Assembly: GCA_964017235.1 (NCBI GenBank)
Contig: OZ024929.1
Location: 166,099,609-166,163,608 of the forward strand
Source of the DNA: Sabellastarte sp. h YS-2021
Lineage: Eukaryota; Annelida; Polychaeta; Sabellida; Sabellidae
Length of the DNA: 64,000 nucleotides
Direction: 5' to 3'
Part shown: one piece after another, positions 33,530 through 44,416 of the stretch
Numbering within the stretch: the stretch's first letter is position 1
How the letters are laid out: each line of letters begins with the position of its first letter
Notes under the pieces: model-generated
Databases searched by the model: none
What the model saw: only the letters and a program-made list of their open reading frames with translations
What the model was told of the DNA's origin: nothing
Position numbers and translations under genes: made by a program

Positions 33530-35386
33530 TCAGTCAAATGGTGAAGTTGTTTTTGCTTCTGCTGCCACTGCTTGCATTGCCAGCAGAGAGCCCCCCCGAT
33601 TTCTGTGTGACACCAGATAAATCTTACCATCTGTACAGTTGTAAACCTTTCTCTGTAACCACCTGTAATACCAACCCGTAAACCAGGAAATCCTGGCCTC
33701 AACAGTTGTAACCAAAGCCAGTCTGTTGAGTGTAAGTATTAGTTTCTGATGTTCTGCTATGTTGGAAGCTGAGGTGGCCATTACTGCAACCAAGAAATTT
33801 ATCAACATAATGGCAACCAGAAATATGAAGACAATATGGAGGGCATATAAGATGCCTATATTATCAATATTGTAAGATGTGAGGTTAACCATATTCAGCA
33901 TGATTTGAAAAACAGTATAAGTGGTTTGAAAGACACTGCTGAATTCATCTACACATCCTTGTTTGGAGTTTTGATGAACAAATGTTTCAAATACATGAAT
34001 GAATGGAAGAATCATAACTAAGTAGAGCATTATAAATTGTCCCATGTCACGGATCATCCCTTGTATGCTAATGATAGAAGAACCAACCACTGGTAAGAGT
34101 TGAACAAAATATAACACAGACCAGACACACATAATAGGGGTAATCACTTTGGTAATATCTATCAGTAATATAATACCTGAACTGACATTAGTGCCAGATC
34201 TTGTCATGAGAAATGGTACACATATTAAAACACTAGTATACATAAAAAATTGGCATAATCTGTAGTAGGTAGTATTGACAATTAAGTTTTTATAGCCAAA
34301 TAAGTGTTTCACAGTTTTGTCATAACCTTGACATTTGAAGCGGATGCAATCAAAAATGTCAAATACAAGTAGAGCAACAGCTACTGCCACTAAAATAACA
34401 GTGACTGTATATCTAACCTCTTTAGAAAGTATAACAACCAAATCAGGGCAAGTGTACAGAGAGATATTCCCTGGATACATCATTTCCATGTAGCTTACAT
34501 CCACATCAAACATGAAGTAGGTCACCATAAAGCTGAGTCTGATGAGCAGCCAAAGAATAGCAGGTAGCCAGTTTTGCTTAATCTTGGCATTTATCCATGC
34601 CATGAATAAAGGCCCAAGGACTATGCCAGCAATACACCTATCTTTTAACTTCTCCTTTTGCAAATGTGCAATATATCTCAGTGGTGATTTATCCTTACGG
34701 CTCCCTGATTCATACTCTGTTATATCATGCCACCTATAGATACTGACACCGCGGATGTCTTCACGTGCTACATAGATCCCCTTGGTTTCAAATATGGACA
34801 TCACCAGCTGGAGAGTACCTTGCTGTGCTGCATACTCTAATGGTCTGAGGCCATCTTCATTTTCTCCTTCAAGTAATTCTAATATGTGCTCTTTGCCAAC
34901 CTCAGACAAAAGCCATTGAAATATTGTGCAGATTTTAGTCTCCAAAACTGGATAATATGTGGCCATAGTCACAAGACTATGCAGAACATTATGGTTTGTA
35001 TCATCCTTTGTCTGAGTATTAACTCCATAATGAATCAACACTTCTGCAGCACATTTGGACCCTGCACTGACTGCCAGGTGGAATGGAAGTGATACCCTGT
35101 ACTTATGCTCGCCAAAAACACCAACGCAGTAATCATCCTCAAAGTCAAATGGAGAGTTCAGAAGAACATTCAACTCCTCTGCATCCTCACAGGATTTTAA
35201 GGTGTTATCCACTTCTCTTGCATTGTCAGACATAAGAGCATCAAAGTAGTTTTGATATGTTTGTATGGGTATTTTGTTGTCCAACATTTTTCTTTTCTGT
35301 TCTGTCCTTGGACTGGGTTTTTCTGAGTCAGAAACACTTTCCAACTTAATATCTCTGAATGTAGTTGCCGATGATACTTTGGCCAT
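33530..35386 (-). CDS. ankyrin/TRP-like six-transmembrane channel, paralog 2
   Basis: 618 residues in one exon. The N-terminal ~40 residues are polar. Ankyrin-like units follow (LPFHLAVSAGSKCAAEVLIH, NHNVLHSLV, DGLRPLEYAAQQGTLQLVMS). Next comes the conserved linker FETKGIYVAREDIRGVSIYR with WHDITEYESG. Six hydrophobic segments lie at about 280-545 and include WLPAILWLLIRLSFMVTYFM (S1) and IGILYALHIVFIFLVAIMLI (S6). The loop before S6 (GCVDEF...TTYTVFQIMLNMVNL) has a pore-helix-like run but no GMGD-type filter. The C-terminal tail extends about 20 residues beyond paralog 1. The two proteins are similar along nearly their full length and lie on the same strand 30 kb apart. Both lack introns, pointing to an ancient retrocopy founder or to intron loss before duplication. 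The start at 35,386 gives an alignment with paralog 1 from its second Met. Confidence 0.83.
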   Translation of the reverse strand: MAKVSSATTFRDIKLESVSDSEKPSPRTEQKRKMLDNKIPIQTYQNYFDALMSDNAREVDNTLKSCEDAEELNVLLNSPFDFEDDYCVGVFGEHKYRVSLPFHLAVSAGSKCAAEVLIHYGVNTQTKDDTNHNVLHSLVTMATYYPVLETKICTIFQWLLSEVGKEHILELLEGENEDGLRPLEYAAQQGTLQLVMSIFETKGIYVAREDIRGVSIYRWHDITEYESGSRKDKSPLRYIAHLQKEKLKDRCIAGIVLGPLFMAWINAKIKQNWLPAILWLLIRLSFMVTYFMFDVDVSYMEMMYPGNISLYTCPDLVVILSKEVRYTVTVILVAVAVALLVFDIFDCIRFKCQGYDKTVKHLFGYKNLIVNTTYYRLCQFFMYTSVLICVPFLMTRSGTNVSSGIILLIDITKVITPIMCVWSVLYFVQLLPVVGSSIISIQGMIRDMGQFIMLYLVMILPFIHVFETFVHQNSKQGCVDEFSSVFQTTYTVFQIMLNMVNLTSYNIDNIGILYALHIVFIFLVAIMLINFLVAVMATSASNIAEHQKLILTLNRLALVTTVEARISWFTGWYYRWLQRKVYNCTDGKIYLVSHRNRGGSLLAMQAVAAEAKTTSPFD

Positions 35387-37789
35387 TGTTTGGTTTGTGA
35401 GTAAAACTGAATCTCTAGTTATTAAATAAATTATACAAGCAAACTAATTGACACACAAGTGTATTTCTAATTTCTTTCTTCAGTAATGTCAAATACTCAT
35501 TATCCCATCATTCCCATCAAATGTTTTATCCAATTATATGTTTGAGTTACAGTTGTATTCATTGGCTTGCTGACTGAAGTATTTATATATTCCATAGTGT
35601 TCAGCAAAGCAAGAATCTGTGTAAATCATGCTCCAGCAAAAACCTACATGACTTATAACAGTCACGCATTTGTGTTGACAGAATAAATCACCCCTGATAG
35701 GACAAAACAACAAAGGCCCATTACAAGACATCCAAAGTTTCCTCTATCTAAGGAGCATTTTTTTAACTTAAGTTGATGTCCAAGATGGGTGAACTGTTGA
35801 TGAATTATACCCAATTAAGCAACTATCCATACAAAATGCTTCAACTGTATATCTTATAAAAATATTATAGAAGGGGTTTACATAATGATTTGTAAGGAGA
35901 TTATTGGATAAAATGTTTCTGTTATAAAGTTAAAAATAACCTTTAGAGTTAGCTTATAAGTTATGAGAACATGGGTGAATGGATTATTGAGGCACACATT
36001 TCCTGTGTCCCACTCGTGCCCTGTTGGAACCTATTGTTTTGCCTGGATACCTTGGTAACAGTGCAGGGACAGATTTGATTATTGTGACTTAATGGGATTG
36101 TCTGAAATGGCTTCATTTAGATAAACTTACACACGGATTGGAAATTCAGGCTTAAAATAATCATATAATAAAATAAAAAATATGAACAATTTGTGTTTAA
36201 ATTAGACTATATTGACATTTTATTACTTTGCATTGTTGTGGTAGAGGGAGGGTCATAGTTCCTGTATTATTAATTTGATGGGCACCTGAAAATATTTGGC
36301 TTAATGTTCACATAACCTGGGACCATTCCTCTTATTAACAAAATGCTTTAATACATAACAAAGGCCTCAGTAATAAAAATTACCATAGCTTTTAACAAAC
36401 TAGTGGAAGCATCCCGTGTAATAGCCAAACCTCGAAAACATTTCACAGAAAAAAGGAAAATCTCTAATGACATGGTAAACTGTAACATTTTATCGGATTA
36501 CAAATGAAAAACAGCTTTGGTGAACACAATATTTATGACATAATGCATAATTGATAGACACGTAGCATTTTGCCTTGATAAATCTTTTGAATTGTGTAGT
36601 TTGTATACAATAAATAGGAGCATTGATAGTATAATGACACAGCATTTGTGCCATTACAGTTTGGCTACAAAGAAAGTGCAGTAATCTGCTATTATATTTC
36701 TGCATTTTATTAGTGTAAAGGTCTCTTTAAAGGTGACTCATTGATGCAAATAAACTGTATAACAGGTAAGAGCATTTCAGCTTATTTTCTCCCCGTCAGA
36801 AATGTTTGTGCAAAAATGCAAAGTCATTCCTTTTAGTTTTGTGGCAGATAAGCTCTCTTGTCATTAATTCATAAAAATCAAATTGCTATGGTTAACTGTC
36901 ATAGATTTTAAGATTCATTTAATAAGGCAATATCCTAATGCTACTCTGCAAATATATTGTACCCTGTATATATATAACTGAGGTTTTTCCATTTAAATAG
37001 AAGAACAAAAAAAAACGGATTTGCTTTGAATGTCTGAAATGTATTTTGAAAATAACCAGAAGCCAAAAATGGATGAAATAGAACTACTTACATAAAATGA
37101 CAGCTATCTATAATGTTTTTGTTGAAATAATTGCGTAAATTTGAAGGAGCAAAAATGCCCTTTGAACAATTGATAAACTTCTGTTCATATTTTTTAAATT
37201 TTAGATTATATCTAAATTTTTTTACATTGTCAGACAAATTGAAAGATATTTATCCTAAATCACAAAACTCTATATCAACAAATTACATCCTTTCTTCTTT
37301 GTTTATAGAAAATAAATATTTATACCATAGTATTTCGATATCATTCAATTTCATTCCCCAGAGGGAACCAAAGAAACCCAAGAATTGGGATTATAAATAT
37401 TTATTCTACTAATCTTTGACTGTTAATAACATTACATATCATATAACATAATAACATCTGTTTAATATGACTTCCATTTAAACATATACAATAGTTGCTA
37501 ATAGCATTAAATGCACAACATTACTGTATTCATGAAATGTAAATCTATAACATTACTGTATTCATGAAATGTTTACATGAAGAAACATGAAACCAAGGAC
37601 ACAGGGCTTGGGATACTGTAATGACAACAAAATTAGAATTTTACTGACATGAGGTTTGGTCAACCCCCCATGGGCATGTACAATAATAAAATTTTACAAA
37701 GAATGTGAATTTACAAGTCACAGGTTAAGTAAAGGTCAATGTGGGCATAGCCCTGGTTGATATATTGTAACTTGTTGAATTGCAGAACA
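35387..37789. other. unassigned interval
   Basis: 5' flank of the channel gene, then AT-rich DNA. A ~33-bp tandem duplication (ACATTACTGTATTCATGAAA twice, about 37,518-37,580) lies at the right side, near the 3' end of the DIRS-like element. Open frames at 36,490-36,705 and 37,131-37,412 show no domain and are not called. Confidence 0.4.
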
Positions 37790-37903
37790 ATTTTTTAGGT
37801 CCAAGGTGTGGAACCATGCGAATTTAGCATGGAATTTGTAAAATAAGTGGGAAAGATGTGTGGTTGGAATGGACAGAGGCACCCAAACAGCCAAGAAAGT
37901 AGA

Positions 37904-38827
37904 TCATAAATGTAGGAGTAGTTGAAATGTGGAGGAAACTGGTGATGAAAGTTGGGGTGTGGATTTGATGTATTTCCATACAGAATCCGATTTCCAGGTC
38001 CCATGGTGCATGATATGCTGTAGTGGAACCCCAATGTGAAAGGCCCACATGGCCCCTGATCGCCTAAAATCGTGGAATTTCAAAGGAGGGGCAATGTGTA
38101 GTTTGGTGGAAATAGAATGTAGGTGACGTCTTGCCACTGAATCTGTCAGAGGAACTGGGCCATGGGACCTGGGAATTGAAAATAAAGGAGTATTAAAAGT
38201 ACCTGGGGTGTGATTGAGCAAACATCTGATTGCATTGTAATGACACAATATGGAATCTCCCAATGCTGGAATGGGTATTGTATGTATATCAGATCTATTT
38301 TGAATTGTCTTTGACCATTTAACTAGTACATTAGCCCCCTGGTCTGTAAGTATAATATCTCCCCGGGCCAGTTGCCTAGAAGGGTCAAAAGCAGCAATGG
38401 AGTGTGGTAGTATATTGGAAATCCGCAAGAAAGTAAAGAATGCCAAAGAATATAAGGCAGTAAACTGTATGGGGAATTGTAATTTCTGTGTCAACAAGAG
38501 AATATCCTTGAGTAAATCTGTGGATATGATGGCTGTGGATTTTGGTTGTAAGGGTCTATCTAATTTCTAAGCTTTAGAAAACAAGTGAATTTGCTCATGC
38601 CTAAATGGTGTGGTATCTAAATTGTGGATTATAAACTGTGCTCCAATTCCAGCCATATAGTTGGCAATATTGGATGCTGTATGACCAGTTTCAGACAGAA
38701 ATTGCATAAACATAAGCAAAACAGAATGGTTTACCTGATGGTGGCACAGCCCAGTTGCCACCAGGAAGCCTAGGAAGTCGGTGAACATACGATGATATAT
38801 CCTAGAAGTGGCTGGTCGAAAAGCCAA
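37904..38827 (-). pseudogene. tyrosine recombinase of DIRS-like element
   Basis: The N-terminal SAM-like domain (LAFRPATSRIYHRMFTDFLG, 38,827-38,567) is followed by one TAG stop near 38,570 and then the catalytic domain in the next frame. The family residues are visible: Arg in FFTFLRISNILP, His-x-x-Arg in LKFHDFRRSGA, and a terminal Tyr in HHGTWKSDSVWKYI. These enzymes join the circular or linear DNA copy to the genome without making a target duplication (family knowledge). About 280 residues in all, the usual size. Confidence 0.88.
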
Positions 38828-38893
38828 CTGTAACCTCTGTCTGGCCCTGGTGGTAAGCTGGGCAGTGAGGGTGTCACCATTAGAAAAACAAGA

Positions 38894-39550
38894 TTATATG
38901 TTATGGTTAAGTTTCATGAGGTCCATATGTGTATGGACCCATATAAAATGTGGTAAAAGTTGACGTAGTTTAAGAATAGGATCTTTAGTTATATTCCACC
39001 TGGAAAGCAAATCAGCGATGCTGTTTGCTTTGCCAGGTATGTGCCAAACTCTTATCTGTATATTGAAAATGGCACAAATCAACCAAATATTTCGGGCACA
39101 GGTGGCCAGAAAAGTATCTTTGGTTTTACCAGAAGTAAGTACTTCAACTACTGCCAAATTGTCACATTTGATATCAATGACCTTATCTGACCATATGTAA
39201 GCCCCTACCTTCAAAGCCACCACCACATTTAACATTTCAAGCTGTGTTATATGAAGGTGCTGACAATGCTGAGGAATAGGCAAGGTATATACCATATTTG
39301 CAAAAGTAGCCCCCATACCCGACAGGGAAACCTCGAGATGTACTACATGGTGAGGTGTCTTATTGTCAAAATAAGTGACACCATTATATTGGTCTAAAAA
39401 GGTATTAAACCAACATAAATCCTGAAAAAATTCAGGATTTAATGTAAATCTATGTGAATTATGGTATGACCTCAATGCTTGCAACATACGGTTCAAGAAG
39501 ATACGAGCCGGTTTGATACATTTTGTAATATACAGTAAGGATCCTAACAA
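38894..39550 (-). pseudogene. RNase H domain of DIRS-like element
   Basis: Contains LLGSLLYITKCIKPARIFLN (end of RT thumb), VHLEVSLSGMGATF (where the family has an Asp-rich motif), and IKCDNLAVVEVLTSGKTKDT. The conserved ending VWHIPGKANSIADLLSRW is typical for DIRS-type RNase H. Separated from the RT part by a TGA near 39,597. Asp substitution in the first motif (LEVS) suggests decay. Confidence 0.85.
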
Positions 39551-39598
39551 GGATTGATACTGCTGTTTAGTGACAGTTTTCTTTTGTGTCCATGTTTT

Positions 39599-40091
39599 TC
39601 ACATTTGTTTAATTTCCTGCAATTTTTCTTGAGGAATGGATAACGTCTTGTTGACGGTGTCAACCTGTGTACCTAGACATGTGACACATGTAGAGGGAGG
39701 AACCAACTTTGAATCACTCACCTCTAACCCTAGATCCTTTAACAGAGATAATAGAAAATGGTATGATTGGTATATTTTTGACAGTAATCCAATATATATG
39801 AGGTCATCTATGTAATTTAAGAGTGCATTATGATTATGTTTTTTCATAATAAACCTAATAGCATCGGAGCATCTCTCAAAAAATCCGGATCCGACTCGAA
39901 ATCCGAAAGGCAGAGATCCGTCCAGGAATAGATCCTGATGGAGTATTCCCAGCAGATCAATGTCTCCCAGATCAATACGCAAATGTCAAAATGCTCTACT
40001 GATATCTACTTTGTACAATAAGGAACCTGGACCCAATTCTTTAACATGGTGGACTATGTGATCAATAGAAGGATAAGATAAAGAAAAATAC
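39599..40091 (-). pseudogene. reverse transcriptase of DIRS-like element, palm part
   Basis: Carries LGPGSLLYKVDISRAF, then (after a TGA at about 39,983) LRIDLGDIDLLGILHQ, LPFGFRVGSGFFERCSDAIR and the catalytic LNYIDDLIYIGL (YIDD). PPSTCVTCLGTQVDTVNKTL and SIPQEKLQEIKQ follow. The TGA sits exactly where the family has Arg after DISRAF, consistent with a single C-to-T change. The segment starts directly at the MITE insertion site. Confidence 0.88.
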
Positions 40092-40658
40092 TGTATAAGT
40101 GGTTTTTTTCGCGGGTACTTAAGTTCGCGAATGTACACTGTAGGCCTGCTTCGCGAGAATTTATTTTCGCGGTGAAATATATTCAATTATCGCCCAAACT
40201 AACAACATGTTCAAATTAAAATACTTATTATGCGGACTTCTGCTGGTTTGATTGGAAATGCATAGTTAACGTCTTTTCTTTTATACACGTTGTCAGTGTG
40301 TGAACCTACTCTGGGAGATTATAAATTTACGAAACACAATCGAACACACTTTCATTGATCGGCGCATTATCAAAAAGTTGTGTAGCGGGGTTGTGTAATT
40401 GAATTAATCCCTCCCTGGTGATAAAGATCAAAGAAGTTAGGCGTTTCTGTGAATGGTACATTTGATAAAGCAATGGAATTTATTGTTTCCGTGACAGTGT
40501 TAAATATTGTATCTTGCATAATCTTGTATTATCGCTCATGCTACTGTAGACTGGTTCTACTGAATATAAATATTGGCTAGAAGTTATTTTCGCGTTTTGT
40601 AGTCACTCGCGAATATAGCGAAAATTAATTCCACGCGAAAATAACCACTTATACAGTA
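40090..40658. mobile_element. 565-bp MITE inserted in DIRS RT
   Basis: Terminal inverted repeats CTGTATAAGTGGTTTTTTTC (from 40,092) and GAAAATAACCACTTATACAG (to 40,656) are flanked by TA at 40,090-40,091 and 40,657-40,658. The inner arms continue with CGCG-rich text (TTCGCGAATG..., CTCGCGAAT). A TA duplication points to the Tc1/mariner group. Removing nothing but the element and one TA brings RT codons for KYLDTY and FSLSYPSID next to each other, which confirms the boundaries. No open frame inside. Confidence 0.93.
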
Positions 40659-41723
40659 TGTATCGAGATACTTAAATTTATGTATGGCATTGTTGATAGG
40701 TGCCCCTTTTGGCCAACTGAGGTCCACTATTGTATGACGTTTATCAGTATTTTGTTTTGGCCTGGTCATGAGAGGAGAAATGTGAACAGGAAATGGCAGT
40801 TGTTTAAAAGGGCCATATATTGCCCCATACTTCAATTCCTCAGATAAATACTGGTCAATATGTTCCACATATTGGGTAGCCGAGGTATGGTTATGATATG
40901 TTGGGTGAAGCTTGAATTTCCTGTCAAAGTCAAGTGGAAATCCATAGTTTATTAGATCTGGGAGTTGCTGATCCCAATAATCTTGCAGATGGAAATACCA
41001 TCTTTCAGGATTTAGTTGAGTGGGTACTGGTATTCTTGATTCTAAAAAATTTGGCACTCCACTATTTCGTATTATTTTGTGAGCCTCTAGTATATCAGGT
41101 ATGTTTTGCCAGGAAATATCGGGACCATTATAAATTTTCAAGTCATTCAATGGGATATACCCAAAATCCCCACCATTTTGAGCTATACAGGCCACATGAT
41201 CTTTACTAAGATGTTTATTTTGCCATACGTATAAGGGAATTTGCTGTAAATGTGCAGAAGAATGGGGTTCTTCATCCCTAGATACATGTTTTTGTGTCTT
41301 CTCAACAAACGTAGTGGCCACTTGTTTAGTATGATTGGTATGTAGGGAGGGGCCATCAAGCAGTGTATCCACAGTAACATGGTTTGCCTTAATGTCATAT
41401 GGCAAAAAGTCGGTATTTTTAGAACCATGTTCATGCTGTGGTGTAGCATTGCTTGATTTTTGGTCACCGTGTATAGAACGACTATGTGCATTTTGTGTAT
41501 ATAGTGGCACAATTGTGTGTATAAAAGGCTGCACCTCCCCCTCAGATCCCTCAGTGTCTGTATAACGATCTGATGACGAATCATCATGAAGATCCATAAG
41601 AATGTTAAACCTGTTGGCTAGAAACCCCTGATGCTGAGCATTTGGACTGTCCCTACTACTTTTTTCCCATATCTGTGAAGAGGATTTTTTGAGGGAAGTG
41701 CAGCCCTTTGCATTTATACTCAC
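40659..41723 (-). pseudogene. reverse transcriptase of DIRS-like element, N-terminal part
   Basis: Starts MSINAKGCTSLKKSSSQIWE, a low-complexity linker with many His/Ser. Then NPERWYFHLQDYWDQQLPDL, NYGFPLDFDRKF and NHTSATQYVEHIDQYLSEEL, followed by GAIYGPFKQLPFPVHISPLM and KRHTIVDLSWPKGAPINNAI. This order is characteristic for the DIRS-like RT entrance region. It runs into the MITE after KYLDTY. Confidence 0.88.
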
Positions 41724-41737
41724 CTTGGAAGGGGTAA

Positions 41738-42010
41738 CTATTTTAGGTTTGACCTTTTCGTTATGATGCGGGGACCCGAGGTACCATGTTTTGCAGAAAT
41801 ATTGCCTCTATGATCGAAATCAGAGGTCTTGACAACTTGGGAGTAGGTTCTGTGGTTCCTTGTGTTATTAAAAGCTTTAGAAGATTTGAACCAGTGAAAA
41901 GCTGTTTGAATATTTGTATTATATGCAAGTAAGGTCGATTTTGCATCATGTTTTGTATTCCAAATCATTCTAGTTGTATAATGACACAATTTGGATGAAC
42001 CAACGCCCAA
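41738..42010 (-). pseudogene. linker between gag and RT of DIRS-like element
   Basis: A 90-codon frame containing TYSQVVKTSDFDHRGNISAK, polar and basic, without a recognised domain. It lies between gag and RT in a different frame from the RT frame. It could be the remains of the start of the RT polyprotein. Confidence 0.5.
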
Positions 42011-42012
42011 GC

Positions 42013-43153
42013 TTATTCGTTTTTTGTATTTCTAGCTTTGGTTTTGCAATCCATCTCTGGATGTGGAAACGATTTCCCATTCTTTGTGAAGCAATGGTTG
42101 CAAACATGTTTATAGACCACACCTTTGGTCTCATGTGTTGCTGAGTGCATGCATGAGCCTTGGTTAAAGAACTGACAAATCATGGTTTTTGCATTTTTCT
42201 CACATTTGGTAACATTTTTAGAAAATTTTTGAGTGGAAGGGACATGGCGTTGGGCATGAGCTCTTCTGATACGATCAATAAGATCAGTTTGTGTGTAATC
42301 TTTAATTTCACCCTGTTCCATGCGACAAAGAAGCACTGCATGGCAGGCCTTTGCAGAATTCCAAGAAAAGTCGTTGGAGTCATCTAATAAAGAAATGAGA
42401 TAATCTAACATTGCATCTTTATTTTGAATACAATTTTCTTCACGCATTGTTCTGCAAAAGCCTGCCATCCATTGACCCATCGATAATTGGTCGTATGAAA
42501 CTCTTTCTTTCTGGGACCCAGCCAAGACATGTTCATGTGGCCATCTAACCCTATGTTTTACAAAAACATCTACTGATCCACCTCTTTGAGATTTAATTTT
42601 ATTTTCAGACATACCTGTTTTTGCAAGCTGTTGGAATTCTTTAATTCTGTCTTCAACACTACGTTGAATTTGGTTATTTGCTCTGATATATTCTAATGAA
42701 GGGATGTGGGTAGTACCCGACTGAGAACAACAATCACTACTGGTTGTAGGAGTACTTTTTTCACACGAGTACTTTTTGTTTTGTTTACCCGAGTACTCTT
42801 GTGTGGTTTAGTGACACGAGTGCCCTTGACTTTGGATCTATCAGCCGTTTTCTTTACAGGTTTGTCTTCTAATTTTTGAAGCCTATCACCGATAGCAGTA
42901 AGCTGAGATAGAATCTGTTGTTTTACCAATGCTTGTGATTCTTGAAAATCCAAGTCATGTCAGATGTATAAATTATTTGTTCACAATCAAGTTCACTACA
43001 TGATAGCGAAGAGTCTGAATCTTGGTGAGACATGACCTGTGATTTTTGTCCCAACAAGTTCGTTATAAATTCGCTATCATCCGACAAATGCAAATCAAAA
43101 GATACCTGAGTATCAGCTTTTTGAGAACGTAAATTATACTTTTTCTTCTCCAT
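42013..43153 (-). pseudogene. gag of DIRS-like element
   Basis: N-terminus MEKKKYNLRSQK (43,153), a coiled region with LTAIGDRLQKLEDKPVKK (42,953-42,693), and the main Gag domain at 42,612-42,013 (VDVFVKHRVRWPHEHVLAGS, WMAGFCRTMREEN, HAVLLCRMEQGEI). It ends in a CxxxxxxxC-type cysteine/histidine region (ICQFFNQGSCMHSATHE, HVCNHCF) typical for DIRS-like Gag and thought to bind RNA. At least two frame changes (near 42,930 and 42,650). A more decayed relative lies at 14,730-15,700. Confidence 0.82.
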
Positions 43154-43160
43154 ATACCAA

Positions 43161-44416
43161 AGGTTGTAAGACTAAGATGAAATAAAATAACACTAAAAAC
43201 AACAACCCAAAGTACATGCAGAAGAAAAACAAAGTAAAATAAAATTGTCCTTGAGCTGTTACCCCTTCCAAGTGTGAGCTGTAAATGGAAGAAGGGTTCA
43301 AATTTTCTGGCTAAAGAAGGCAAGGGAAGCCAATCAGAAGCCAGTTTACAAACAGCATGGTCATGCATACTAAATGTCAGCTTAAGGTACCCTCTCAGGA
43401 ATGACCTAACTGACACCAAGGTGTCATCCCGCAAATTCAATTAGTAGCCTAATATAGTCTCTATATATATTTCTCTATATTTTGTTTTAAAAATGTACAT
43501 TAGATACAACAGGTCTCTAGATCATAATATACGGCGTATTCACTTGAAAACATTCTTTTCATGCAATCTTAAGCCTGAAATCATTCTAATTGATTATAAA
43601 CCATGTCCGATATATCAATTTTATACTTTGTTTCTAAAACAATTTTAGGTGAAACCATACAAGTATCAGCATTCACCGAATTCCTCACCTTTGAAATACC
43701 AGCCTGTAGAAGGGAGGCCTTTCCTATCAACTATTGTAAATAAAGAATTGTCAAAACTGGCTCAAGAAGCCCAGCTGAAGTTCTAAACACTCATTTTATA
43801 AAACAACACCCTGTGAGAAAATGCTTTCAAAGACAACGTTCCATTTTGCATCTATATTTATTGCAGAGTCTTCGGGACCACATCACTTTAAAAGAGTATC
43901 ACAGATGTATCGCAGGAGAACCATGTTCCCAACATTTTAAAAGGTTTATCAATCCTACTTGTGGTGGACTCACACCCAGCTCCCGCCATCTGCTTTTGGA
44001 AAACTCACAAAAATGGGTGCAAAGGTACATTCGACGGGATGAGACGGTGTAGACATGAATCATAATTAGAAACGGTTTGCAAAATGTGTGACAAAAAAGA
44101 AGAAACACGAAAATTTTGAAATGTTCTAAATTTTACACTTTTCCTCCCATCTTGCACTCCCCCCAATGAAAACCAAGGGTTATATACGGGATCAAAGCCA
44201 GCTCTCTATGGATACTGAGGTAATTAGAAATAATGAAAGGCACAGAGAGGTTATGAAAATGGATCTCCATAAAGTGCTGTTGTGTAATGTCACCCAATGT
44301 CACTATGTATTTAATCCCATCATGTAACTTCTCCAACTTTCCTCAATGGGAGATCCAACCTCCCTCCAATGCCCTTTGGCTCCTGTGTCTCCCCATCTTG
44401 TCCCTCCTTAATCTGT
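43161..44416. other. 5' flank of DIRS-like element and unassigned DNA
   Basis: 43,161-43,440 is probably the 5' untranslated region and terminal repeat of the element. Its end could not be fixed. From 43,440 to 44,416 I see no gene. The open frame at 43,813-44,052 has no domain. Confidence 0.35.

Larger units (their letters stand above)
37790..43160 (-). mobile_element. DIRS-like tyrosine-recombinase retrotransposon
   Basis: Minus-strand order: gag (43,153-42,013), linker (42,010-41,738), RT (41,723-39,599), RNase H (39,550-38,894), tyrosine recombinase (38,827-37,904). This order and the recombinase in place of an integrase define DIRS-type elements. Several single stops and frame breaks show it is dead, though moderately preserved. 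I could not find the terminal repeats (inverted or split direct), so the outer limits are approximate. An MITE interrupts RT at 40,092-40,656. Confidence 0.9.

Noticed and set aside
37131-37412. 93-codon plus-strand frame
   Set aside because: AT-rich composition, no domain and no supporting signals; could not be supported as a gene.
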